Below are positions 23,779-30,790 of a stretch of DNA of 64,000 bases, in pieces. The position numbers were made by a program, and so were the translations under genes. Source of the DNA: Austwickia sp. GTDB lineage: Bacteria; Actinomycetota; Actinomycetes; Actinomycetales; Dermatophilaceae. The stretch spans positions 310,001 through 374,000 of the forward strand of contig CP064985.1 of the NCBI GenBank assembly GCA_016699675.1, read 5' to 3'. Below the pieces are notes generated by a model. The model ran no database searches. It was not told the origin of the DNA and saw nothing but the letters and a program-made list of their open reading frames with translations. How positions within the stretch are numbered: the first letter of the stretch is position 1; each line of letters starts with the position of its first letter.

Positions 23779-24467
23779 CGGGCCTCCTCCTCGGGCGCAG
23801 GGTGGACAGGCGCATCGTGGACGCGCGCATCGTGACCGGGCGCATCGTGACCGGGCGCCGGCCGCGGGCGCCGGCGACTCCCCAGCATTCCGGAGATCAG
23901 CAACCCGAGACCGGCCAGGGCCAGCGCCACGGCCTGCCAGCACCACGCCGCGTTGGCCCAGGACATGGTGACGTCGACCGCGTCGTCGCGGGGGTCGGAG
24001 ACAGTGCCGGGGAAGACGACCAGGGCCTGCGGGAGCCGACTCGGAACGATGTCCATCGTGACCTGCTCGCCCGTCACCGGCGGGGCGAGGAAGGTGTCCG
24101 CGTTGAACGCGTGCGGGAGTGGGCCGTCGCGTCGTTCGGTCGCCTGCAGCGCGCGCGGCAGGAACGAGACGCCATCGATCAACGTGTGGCGCGAGCCGTC
24201 GAGGGCGGCGAGCGCGTCGTCGTCGAGCATGCGGACCGCCGTCACCTGGCCGGAGGCGCCGCGCGCCGAGACCTGGACCGGCGCCGAGGAGGCGCGCAGG
24301 GCGTTCTTGTCGAGGACCACCACCCCGGGCGAAGCGATCCGCGAGCTCGCCTCGACCCGTCCCGAGGGGCCGAGCGCCACCGCGAACACCGCCCCCACGA
24401 CCAGCAGAGTGACCCCGGCGATGAGGGCCACCGTCGACACCCACGCGGGGCGGCGTGCTGTTGGCAA
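23775..24467 (-). CDS. Membrane protein partner of the lipoprotein
   Basis: 230 aa with a membrane segment near the N terminus (VALIAGVTLLVVGAVFAVAL), an exported central region of about 140 residues, and a second segment (AWCWQAVALALAGLGLLISG) before an Arg- and His-rich tail. This suggests two passes with both ends inside. The start used is TTG at 24467 with AAGGA shortly upstream; a GTG at 24440 is an alternative. The tail HDAPGHDARVHDAPVHPAP is encoded by 15-bp tandem repeats. It overlaps the lipoprotein start by 4 bp. Function unknown. Confidence 0.65.
   Translation of the reverse strand: MPTARRPAWVSTVALIAGVTLLVVGAVFAVALGPSGRVEASSRIASPGVVVLDKNALRASSAPVQVSARGASGQVTAVRMLDDDALAALDGSRHTLIDGVSFLPRALQATERRDGPLPHAFNADTFLAPPVTGEQVTMDIVPSRLPQALVVFPGTVSDPRDDAVDVTMSWANAAWCWQAVALALAGLGLLISGMLGSRRRPRPAPGHDAPGHDARVHDAPVHPAPEEEAR
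23811..23855. repeat. 15-bp tandem repeat, three copies, inside the membrane protein gene
   Basis: Units CGCATCGTGGACGCG, CGCATCGTGACCGGG, CGCATCGTGACCGGG lie head to tail. They encode the repeated HDAPG/HDARV-type tail of the membrane protein. Copy number could vary between strains without breaking the frame. Confidence 0.85.
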
Positions 24468-24572
24468 CGCGTCCTTCTTCCGTCGTTCGATCCGGCCCCT
24501 GCGGGGCCGAGGTCCTGGTCCCCTCTCCCTCGGAAGAGTAGGGCGCTCCCGAAGCGGCCACCAAAACGCGCA

Positions 24573-24611
24573 GCGGCGGATCGCGGGGCCGCAGGCCCAA
24601 CGATCCGCCGC
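24573..24611 (-). terminator. Terminator after the IcmA-like mutase gene
   Basis: A perfect 11-bp inverted repeat (24573-24583 with 24601-24611) lies 28 bp past the stop of the minus-strand mutase gene. The interior can also pair through GGGGCC/GGCCC. Confidence 0.65.
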
Positions 24612-24638
24612 AGGATGGGGTTCCGGCGGGGCCGGAAC

Positions 24639-26471
24639 TCAGAAGCGCGCGGGCTCCCGGTAGATGCCCCACTCCGCCTTGAGGGCGTTGCAGATCTCGC
24701 CCATGGTGGCCTCGGCGCGCACCGCGTCGAGCATCGCGGGGATCATGTTTTCGCTCGTCCGGGAGACCTCGACCATCCGCGCCACGGCGGCGTCGACGGC
24801 GGCCTGGTCGCGGCCCGACTTTCGGTCGGTCAGCTCGGCGACCTGGACCTTCTCCACCTCGTGGCTGACCCGGAGGATCTCCAGCTCGTGGCTGATCGAG
24901 TCGGTCAGGCAGTTGACGCCGACGACCTTCTTGCTGCCCTGCTCCAGCGCGACCTGGTAGTGGAACGCCGCGTCGCCGATCTCGGCCATGAACCAGCCCT
25001 CCTCGATCCCGCGCAGCAGGCCGGAGGTGATGGGACCGATCTTGTGCTCGATCGCTCCGTCCGGGCCGGGCTTCTTGCCCAGCTCGCCCATCTGCAGGAT
25101 CTTGGCGAAGATGCGCTCGGCCTCGGCCTCGATCTTGTCGGTGAGCGCCTCGACGTACCAGCTCCCGCCCAGCGGGTCGGCGACGTTGACGACGCCCGTC
25201 TCCTCCATCAGCACCTGCTGGGTACGCAGCGCCACCTCTGCGGCGTGCTCGCTCGGCAGGGCCAGGGTCTCATCGAGGGCGTTGGTGTGCAGCGAGTTGG
25301 TCCCACCGAGGACCGCGGACAGCGCCTCGACCGCCGTACGCACGACGTTGTTGAGCGGCTGCTGCGCCGTGAGGCTGACTCCCGCGGTCTGGGTGTGGAA
25401 GCGCAGCCACTGCGCCTTCTCGGTCTTGGCGCCGTAGCGGTCGCGCAGCCAGCGCGCCCAGATCCGGCGCGCGGCGCGGAACTTGGCGATCTCCTCGAAG
25501 AAGTCGACGTGGGCGTCGAAGAAGAAGCTCAGCCCGGGCGCGAAGGAGTCGACGTCTAGGCCGCGGGACAGACCGAGCTCGACGTACCCGAACCCGTCGG
25601 CGAGCGTGAACGCGAGCTCCTGCGCGGCCGTCGCCCCGGCCTCGCGGATGTGGTAGCCGGACACCGAAAGCGGCTTGTAGTCGCGGATGTTGGTGTCGCA
25701 GTACTCCATCAGGTCGCCGATCAGGCGCAGGTGCGGCTCGGGCTCGAAGAGCCACTCCTTCTGGGCGATGTACTCTTTGAAGATGTCCGTCTGCAGCGTG
25801 CCGTTCAGGGCGGAGATGTCGCAGCCCTGGCGCTCGGCGGCGACCAGGTACATGCAGAAGGCGGGTACGGCGGGGCCGCTGATCGTCATCGATGTCGTGA
25901 CACCGTCGAGCTTGATGTCGCTGAAGAGGATGTCCATGTCGGCGGCGCTGTCGATGGCGACGCCGCAGTGGCCGACCTCGCCGAGGGACATGGGGTCATC
26001 GGAGTCGCGGCCCATGAGGGTGGGCATATCGAAGGCGACGGACAGGCCGCCGCCGCCGCGGCCGAGGATCATCTTGTAGCGCTCGTTGGTCTGCTTGGCG
26101 TTGCCGAAGCCCGCGAACTGCCGGATCGTCCAGGTGCGGCCGCGGTAGCCGGTGCTGTAGAGGCCGCGCGTGAAGGGGTACTCCCCCGGCCAGCCGATCC
26201 GGTCGAAGTTCGGGTCGGCGGCGGCCTGCTCGTCGCTCGGGCCGTAGGCGGGCTCGACCTCCATGCCGGACAGCGTGGTGAAGTCCGCGTTGCGGACCTG
26301 GCCCTTGGCCAGGGCGGTCTGGTACCGCTGCTGCCACCGCTGCCTGCCGTTAGCACCGTCGGTGGTGGGGAGCGTGTACGTCGGGAGGGTGCGCGCCACG
26401 GCGTCGGCCGCGGGCTGAGGGGTCGTGGGGGCGGCGGCCGTGTCGGCCTGCGGGCGGTCCGTCGTCGTCAT
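24639..26471 (-). CDS. icmA: Isobutyryl-CoA mutase large subunit-like acyl-CoA mutase
   Basis: B12-dependent carbon-skeleton mutase catalytic chain, 610 aa. It ends after the TIM-barrel domain and lacks the C-terminal cobalamin-binding domain, as in IcmA, which needs a separate small subunit. Specificity positions match isobutyryl-CoA mutase: WTIRQFAGFG has Phe where methylmalonyl-CoA mutase has Tyr, and DIFKEYIAQKEW has Gln where MCM has Arg. It probably interconverts isobutyryl-CoA and n-butyryl-CoA or a close homologue. The Met at 26471 is chosen because upstream codons run through an operator palindrome. No small subunit gene is in this window. The nearby MeaB GTPase could guard the cofactor. 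Confidence 0.85.
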   Translation of the reverse strand: MTTTDRPQADTAAAPTTPQPAADAVARTLPTYTLPTTDGANGRQRWQQRYQTALAKGQVRNADFTTLSGMEVEPAYGPSDEQAAADPNFDRIGWPGEYPFTRGLYSTGYRGRTWTIRQFAGFGNAKQTNERYKMILGRGGGGLSVAFDMPTLMGRDSDDPMSLGEVGHCGVAIDSAADMDILFSDIKLDGVTTSMTISGPAVPAFCMYLVAAERQGCDISALNGTLQTDIFKEYIAQKEWLFEPEPHLRLIGDLMEYCDTNIRDYKPLSVSGYHIREAGATAAQELAFTLADGFGYVELGLSRGLDVDSFAPGLSFFFDAHVDFFEEIAKFRAARRIWARWLRDRYGAKTEKAQWLRFHTQTAGVSLTAQQPLNNVVRTAVEALSAVLGGTNSLHTNALDETLALPSEHAAEVALRTQQVLMEETGVVNVADPLGGSWYVEALTDKIEAEAERIFAKILQMGELGKKPGPDGAIEHKIGPITSGLLRGIEEGWFMAEIGDAAFHYQVALEQGSKKVVGVNCLTDSISHELEILRVSHEVEKVQVAELTDRKSGRDQAAVDAAVARMVEVSRTSENMIPAMLDAVRAEATMGEICNALKAEWGIYREPARF

Positions 26472-26479
26472 GCCCGCCA

Positions 26480-26503
26480 ATTTACTAGGACTTCCTAGTA
26501 AAT
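26480..26503. promoter_or_regulatory. Perfect 10-bp inverted repeat upstream of the mutase
   Basis: ATTTACTAGG (26480-26489) and CCTAGTAAAT (26494-26503) are exact reverse complements separated by 4 bp, starting 8 bp upstream of the mutase ATG. The AT-rich dyad stands out from its GC-rich surroundings and has the size of a MarR/TetR operator. A MarR gene lies 1 kb away, but no direct link is shown. Confidence 0.6.
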
Positions 26504-26591
26504 GGCTAGGGCGTGGTGGACGAGCTGCCATCGAGCGCTGGACGGACCACGGAGCTCCAGGTCAGGCCACGTGCGGGCGAGGCGCCGTGCG

Positions 26592-26635
26592 CCGGACGGT
26601 TACGCCGTACTCACCGGACGGTTACGCCGTACTCA
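26592..26635. repeat. 22-bp direct repeat, two copies
   Basis: Two exact adjacent copies (26592-26613, 26614-26635) beginning CCGGACGGTTACGCCG. They lie in the gene-free region between the mutase and marR. No coding frame is supported here. Confidence 0.8.
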
Positions 26636-26671
26636 TTGTGGGTGCCCGTCGACGCCTTCAACGGTGACCGC

Positions 26672-27032
26672 CTCGACTGCCGCCCGCTTTCCCCGACTGT
26701 CGCCCCGTTTCCCGAACTGCCGCCCTACTTGCCCCACTGCCGCCCTCTTGACCGCACTGGCGCCCCGTTCCGCGAACTGCCGCCCTCTTTCCCGCACTGG
26801 CGCCCTTCTTCAAGGCGGGCGCCAGTCGGGGTAACAGGGCGCCAGTTGCGGAAAGAGAGCGGCAGTCGACCCAGGGCTGGTGCTCGCCAGATCTGACGGC
26901 CTTTCCCGCACTGCCGCCCTAGTCACCCACCGCGACTGCACTGCCGTCCTCTTGACCGCACTGGAGCCCTTCTTCAAGGCGGGCGCCAGTCGAGGTAACC
27001 GGGCGGCAGTCGGGGGACAGAGGGCGCCAGTC
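26672..27032. repeat. 20-bp-periodic ACTGSCGCCC arrays, direct then inverted, two blocks
   Basis: ACTG occurs at 26676, 26696, 26716, 26736, 26756, 26776 and 26796, exactly every 20 bp, each followed by [CGT]CGCCC. The reverse complement CAGT then follows at 26823, 26843 and 26863, again every 20 bp. A second, shorter block repeats the plan: ACTG at 26910, 26940 and 26960, then CAGT at 26987, 27007 and 27028. Both blocks share a central CTTCTTCAAGGCGGGCGCC turn. No ORF in this stretch has gene character. The structure could fold into a long hairpin. This and the other repeats fill the 26.5-27.5 kb intergenic region. Confidence 0.85.
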
Positions 27033-27137
27033 GATGTTGGGGGGGCGACCTCAACGCTCGACGGAGCTCGCTTGATCGTCGAAGCCCACGACTCCGTCGA
27101 CTGCTGCTCAACGCTCGACGGCGGTCGCACAAGCTTC

Positions 27138-27211
27138 GTGGACAGATTTCAGGACACGTTACGCGCTGTGATCACCACCGATAACGTGCCCTGACACATG
27201 CCCACGAGGGT
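27138..27211. repeat. 74-bp imperfect palindromic repeat, copy 1
   Basis: Starts GTGGACAGATTTCAGGACAC and ends CCCACGAGGGT. It differs from copy 2 (27316-27389) at three positions. Its ends form an imperfect inverted repeat of about 24 bp, which suggests a small non-autonomous mobile element or a folded RNA/DNA structure. Confidence 0.8.
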
Positions 27212-27315
27212 GGGCGCCACGAACTGTGGCAGCTCCGCAACGCTCGCCAGCGCCAGCTTGATCGCCAAAGCCCTGCCGTGCGCGACCTCTGTGCACCGGC
27301 CGCTACACAAGCTCC

Positions 27316-27389
27316 GTGGACAGGTTTCAGGACATGTTACGCGCTGTGATCACCACCGATAACGTGCCCTGACACATGTCCACGAGGGT
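27316..27389. repeat. 74-bp imperfect palindromic repeat, copy 2
   Basis: 71 of 74 bases match copy 1. The arms GTGGACAGGTTTCAGGACAT... and the reverse complement of the 3' arm agree at 20 of 24 positions. The central part GCGCTGTGATCACCACCG contains TGATCA. No coding function is supported. Confidence 0.8.
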
Positions 27390-27527
27390 AAGCGGCGCGG
27401 ACTGCTCATCTCCGCAGCGCTCGCCAGCGCTCGCTTGATCGTCGAAGCCCACGACCCCGACGTCTCCCTCCCCAACGCTCGCCGGCGCTCACTTGATCGT
27501 CGAGCCCACGACCTCGACGACTCCTCC

Positions 27528-28064
27528 TCAACGCTCGCCGGCGCTCACTTGATCGTCGAAGTCGCGCGCCCCACGGCGTACCTTCTCCAAGAGCCGGAAC
27601 AATTCCACCCGCTCCGCCCCCGTCAGGGCATCCAGCGCGAATCCCGCGCCGACCAGCGCGGTCGTCGCGTCCGCCACCACTGCTCGACCCGCCGGCGTGA
27701 TCGCCGCCAACGTGCCCCGCCCGTCCTCCGGATTCGGCACGCGCGCCACGAAGCCCTGCTCGGCCAGCCGCTTGATGATGTGGGTCGCGCTCGTCGGGTG
27801 CACCATCAACCGCCGGCTCAGCTTCGTCATCGGCAGGCGCCCGTCCCGGGAGAACTCCAACAGCGTCAGCGCCTCGAACCTCGGGAAGCTCAGTTCGTAG
27901 GGGGCGAGCACCGCGTCGTACGTCGCCAGCAGCAACTGCTGCGTCCGCATCACCGAGGTGGCGGCCGCCATCGCCTGCGGGGCCGAGGCCCGCCCCCACC
28001 GCCGCTCCCAGAGCACCGCGGCCCGACGGATCGGGTCGAAGGGCAGAGACAACGGCGCGGGCAC
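27528..28064 (-). CDS. MarR family transcriptional regulator
   Basis: 178 aa. An N-terminal helix region is followed by a winged helix: LPMTKLSRRLMVHPTSATHI (recognition part), then LAEQGFVARVPNPEDGRGTL with the wing, and ITPAGRAVV, all typical MarR features. The C-terminal helix (ERVELFRLLEKVRRGA) completes the dimer domain. The final residues FDDQVSAGER come from a repeat element copied several times downstream, so the original tail has probably been replaced. Possible targets are its own promoter or the dyad before the mutase. The ligand is unknown. Confidence 0.85.
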   Translation of the reverse strand: MPAPLSLPFDPIRRAAVLWERRWGRASAPQAMAAATSVMRTQQLLLATYDAVLAPYELSFPRFEALTLLEFSRDGRLPMTKLSRRLMVHPTSATHIIKRLAEQGFVARVPNPEDGRGTLAAITPAGRAVVADATTALVGAGFALDALTGAERVELFRLLEKVRRGARDFDDQVSAGER

Positions 28065-28166
28065 CCCACGAGACTACCGAGGAGTCAGCTTCCGCCCCCG
28101 CCGCCGACGCGCCGCCCCCGAACCCGCAGGCCGGCTCGGCACCCATCGGCGCGGCCCGTCCACCCC

Positions 28167-28475
28167 TCAGGCGCCGTCGGCCAACGCCCGCTCTAGCCGT
28201 TCCACCTTGCCCGTCAGCTCGCCGATGAAGCCGGGCCGGATGTCCGCTTTGAGCACCAGGGAGACCCGCGGCGCGAATCGCGCAACCGCATCGCACGCCG
28301 CCTTCACCACGGCGAAGACCTCGTCCCACTCCCCCTCGATCGTGGTGAACATCGCGTCGGTGTGGTGCGGCAACCCCGACTCCCGCACCACGCGCACCGC
28401 GGCAGCGACCGCCTCGTGCACGGAGCCGGACTCGTCGGCGGCGATCGCCGGGGACACGGAAAAGGCAAGCAACAT
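28167..28475 (-). CDS. MTH1187-family thiamine-binding protein
   Basis: 102 aa, with the family pattern MLLAFSVSPA at the N terminus, VRESGLPHHTDAMFTTIEGE in the centre and RVSLVLKADIRPG in the last strand. This is a small ferredoxin-like cytoplasmic fold that binds thiamine or its precursors in characterised relatives. It is the last gene of the minus-strand ABC block; its first 172 bp overlap the extended 3' end of the upstream ATPase frame. Whether it works with the transporter is unknown. Confidence 0.85.
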   Translation of the reverse strand: MLLAFSVSPAIAADESGSVHEAVAAAVRVVRESGLPHHTDAMFTTIEGEWDEVFAVVKAACDAVARFAPRVSLVLKADIRPGFIGELTGKVERLERALADGA

Positions 28476-29218
28476 GCGGGCAGCCTAGGCAGACCCACCC
28501 GACCCCGCACCCGCGTCACCGGGCGGCCGCCCATCTCCTGGCGACGCGGGCTGGGGCCGAGGCTCGCCGCGCACCCAGGCCGCGCGACCGGCGTCAGCTG
28601 TAACTCCGCGTCGGCCAGCTCCGCGACCTCCGGGTCGTGCGTCGCGACCAGCACCGCGGCCCCCGCCTCGGCCGCCGCTCGCAGGAGCGCCATCGTCCGC
28701 TCCCGATTGCGGTGGTCGAGCGCGGAGGTGGGCTCGTCCGCAAGCAGTACGCCGGGTCGCCCCGCCAGCATTCGCGCGAAGGCCACCCGCTGCCGCTGGC
28801 CGCCGGAGAGCTCATCCACCAGGTGCCAGCCGATGTCGTCCAGACCCACGGCGGCCAACGCGTCCGCGGCCCGACGCTCGGCCTCACCGGCGGGCACCCC
28901 GGCGTCGAGCAGCGGCAGCACGATGTTCTCCGCCGCGGTCAGCACGGTCGCCAGGCCGAAGGACTGCGGCATCAGCGCCACCCCGGCCGCCCGTGCCGCG
29001 TCCGGGCCGGCGATCTCCGCGCCGTCCACCAGCACGACCCCTGACTGCGGCCGCACGGCCCCGGCGAGCGCCCACAACTGCGACGACTTCCCCGCCCCGG
29101 ACTCCCCAGTGACGGCCACCAGCCGACCGGCCGGCACCTGCAGCGAGACTCCATCCACGGCCCGCAGCTCGCCGTACGTCACCGTCAGCTCCCGGGCCTC
29201 CAGCCGCGCCGCGCTCAT
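28304..29218 (-). CDS. ABC transporter ATP-binding protein (second ATPase)
   Basis: About 304 codons. ATPase motifs: GESGAGKSS (Walker A), LMPQSFGLATVL (Q loop), VDELSGGQRQRVAFARML (signature), GVLLADEPTSAL (Walker B) and LVATHDPEVAELA (switch His). It resembles the LolD/MacB-type ATPases of FtsX-like exporters. The ATG at 29218 overlaps the upstream stop (ATGA). The ATPase domain ends near LQLTPVA at about 28605. The remaining roughly 100 codons are Pro/Arg/Cys-rich and run into the thiamine-binding gene in another frame. One base earlier a TGA would close the gene in the shifted frame, so the tail may come from an indel. Confidence 0.82.
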   Translation of the reverse strand: MSAARLEARELTVTYGELRAVDGVSLQVPAGRLVAVTGESGAGKSSQLWALAGAVRPQSGVVLVDGAEIAGPDAARAAGVALMPQSFGLATVLTAAENIVLPLLDAGVPAGEAERRAADALAAVGLDDIGWHLVDELSGGQRQRVAFARMLAGRPGVLLADEPTSALDHRNRERTMALLRAAAEAGAAVLVATHDPEVAELADAELQLTPVARPGCAASLGPSPRRQEMGGRPVTRVRGRVGLPRLPACCLPFPCPRRSPPTSPAPCTRRSLPRCAWCGSRGCRTTPTRCSPRSRGSGTRSSPW

Positions 29219-30117
29219 GGCCGCACCCCGCCCGGCGTACCGTCGCCAGCCCCACCCGGCGTACCGTCGCCAGCGGCGCCAGACGCGCCCGGCAACCCGT
29301 CCGGGACCAGCAGCCACCGGGCCCCCTCGCGGTGGACCCGCACGGCGGTGCCCGGCGGCAGATCCGCAAGCGCCCCCACCGGGAGCGGGAGCGAGCCGTC
29401 CGCAGCGACGATCGCGAACTCCTCGCCGTCCCGCCCCTCGCCGCCGACCCTGCCGTCGCGGATGGTGACCGTACGCCGCATGCGCCGCGCCACCGCCTCG
29501 TCGTGGGTCACGACGACCACGGTCGCCGAGCGTTCGCGGTTGACGTGGTCGATCGCCGCCAGCACGTCGTCCCGCGCCGCGTGTGAGAGTGCCGAAGACG
29601 GCTCGTCGGCGAGCAACAGGCCGGGACCGGCGGCCAACGCGACGGCGAGCGCGATCAGCTGAGCTTGGCCGGGAGACAGGTCCGCCGGTCGACGGGTCGC
29701 GAACTGGTCCGCGCCGACGAGGGCCAACGTGTCAAGCACGTCGGGGCAGGACCGGCCCCGCCGCAGCGCGGCCGCCTGCGCGAAAACGACGTTGTCGGCG
29801 GCCGACAGGTACGGCACGAGATTGCGGCGCGCGCCCTGCAGCAGGACGCCGGCCTCGCCGGCCCGGTAGTCGTCCAGCTCCGCCTCGGTCAGGTCGACGA
29901 GATCGCGCCCGCCCACCGTGATCCGCCCGGCGCTCGGCCGCATGAGGCCACCCAGCAGCGCCAGCAGCGTCGACTTCCCCGACCCCGACGGACCCAGCAG
30001 CCCCACCGTCTCCCCGGGGCGGATCGCCAGGTCCACACCGGCGAGGGCGGCCACGTCCTGGCCCTCGGTGCGGTACACGTGGACGAGGCCGCGCGTCGCG
30101 ACCGCCAGGCCGGTCAC
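29215..30117 (-). CDS. ABC transporter ATP-binding protein (first ATPase)
   Basis: 300 aa. Walker A GLLGPSGSGKSTLLALLGG, signature LSPGQAQLIALAVAL (a variant of LSGGQ), Walker B LLLADEPSSAL and TVVVVTHDEAVARRM follow the FtsX-exporter ATPase pattern. About 80 residues beyond the ATPase core form a small C-terminal extension ending in Gly/Pro-rich repeats (GDGTPGG twice). The start is GTG at 30117, overlapping the permease stop (GTGA), and its stop overlaps the next ATG. Two different ATPases beside one permease suggests a heterodimeric motor. Confidence 0.85.
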   Translation of the reverse strand: MTGLAVATRGLVHVYRTEGQDVAALAGVDLAIRPGETVGLLGPSGSGKSTLLALLGGLMRPSAGRITVGGRDLVDLTEAELDDYRAGEAGVLLQGARRNLVPYLSAADNVVFAQAAALRRGRSCPDVLDTLALVGADQFATRRPADLSPGQAQLIALAVALAAGPGLLLADEPSSALSHAARDDVLAAIDHVNRERSATVVVVTHDEAVARRMRRTVTIRDGRVGGEGRDGEEFAIVAADGSLPLPVGALADLPPGTAVRVHREGARWLLVPDGLPGASGAAGDGTPGGAGDGTPGGVRP

Positions 30118-30782
30118 TGCTCCTCCTCGACCAGGCGAGCGCGAGCCCGCCGAGCCACGAGACGGGCGGAACCGGTCGCCGCCGCCGTGACCGCGAGAGC
30201 GACCAGGCACCAGGACAGCGCCACGGCCGGCGGGTCGGGGAGCAGCGCGGGCAGCGGGCGCGCCGCCGGCCGGGTGAACAGCGGGAACAAGGGCATGACG
30301 AGGAACGCGCCGAGCACCCCCGGGAGCACGCCCGCGCCGCTGACGATGACTCGCTCGCGGACCGCCGCCGCCCGCACCGTCCTAGCGCGCATGCCGGCCA
30401 TGCGAAGGACGGCGGCGTCGGTCGCCGCGCGGCGCCACCCCAACAGCGCCGCCACCACGACGAAGGCGACCGCCACGAGCATCGAGAGGGCGGCCGCCAC
30501 GAGCGCCAGCGACAGGCCCCAGGCGGACCCGGAGGCGTCGTACCGGGCCCGCACCACCTCGGCGTCCCGCACCCCGGTCACGGCCATGCCGCGGGCGGCA
30601 AGGGCGTCGCGTACGGCGGCGCGGGTCCCGTCGGAGTCGCCGGCGAACCACACCTCGGCGGTGTCGTTCGGTCCGAGGTGGGCGCCGCGCAGGCCCAGGA
30701 CGGTGCGGTCCCCGAGGATGCCGCGCGCCGCGAGCAGCGGCAGTTGCCCGGCGCCCGTGCCGATCGGGCGGATCGGCAGCAT
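30114..30782 (-). pseudogene. ABC permease C-terminal part, in a different frame from the main permease gene
   Basis: 222 codons encode an FtsX-type terminal unit: a short extracytoplasmic piece, then membrane segments (LALVAAALSMLVAVAFVVVA and others) and an Arg-rich end. In homologous exporters this is the C-terminal continuation of the permease. Here the preceding gene stops at 30791, and this frame starts at an ATG 8 bp later. A -1 shift at AAGGGCTGA would join the two into one protein of about 1100 aa. It may be a truncated permease, a re-initiated second subunit, or a sequencing error. Confidence 0.65.
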
Positions 30783-30790
30783 CGTGTCCG

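Larger units (their letters stand above)
27052..27560. repeat. Dispersed about 40-bp repeat family, six partial copies, last one in marR
   Basis: Copies resembling CAACGCTCGCCGGCGCTCAC followed by TTGATCGTCGAAGCCCACGAC occur at about 27052-27092, 27109-27135 (partial), 27238-27273, 27415-27455, 27473-27512 and 27529-27560. On the minus strand a copy reads FDDQVSAGER-stop, and the last copy supplies exactly these final codons and the stop of the marR gene. Confidence 0.75.

Noticed and set aside
26672..27032. CRISPR array
   Set aside because: The units are 20 bp end to end with no spacers, change orientation halfway, and have no cas genes nearby.
27406..28329. Long minus-strand frame with repeated DDQVSAGER-like and LRRSSERWRALRR segments
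   Set aside because: It arises from the dispersed DNA repeats and a shadow of marR; the MarR frame 27528-28064 explains the locus.
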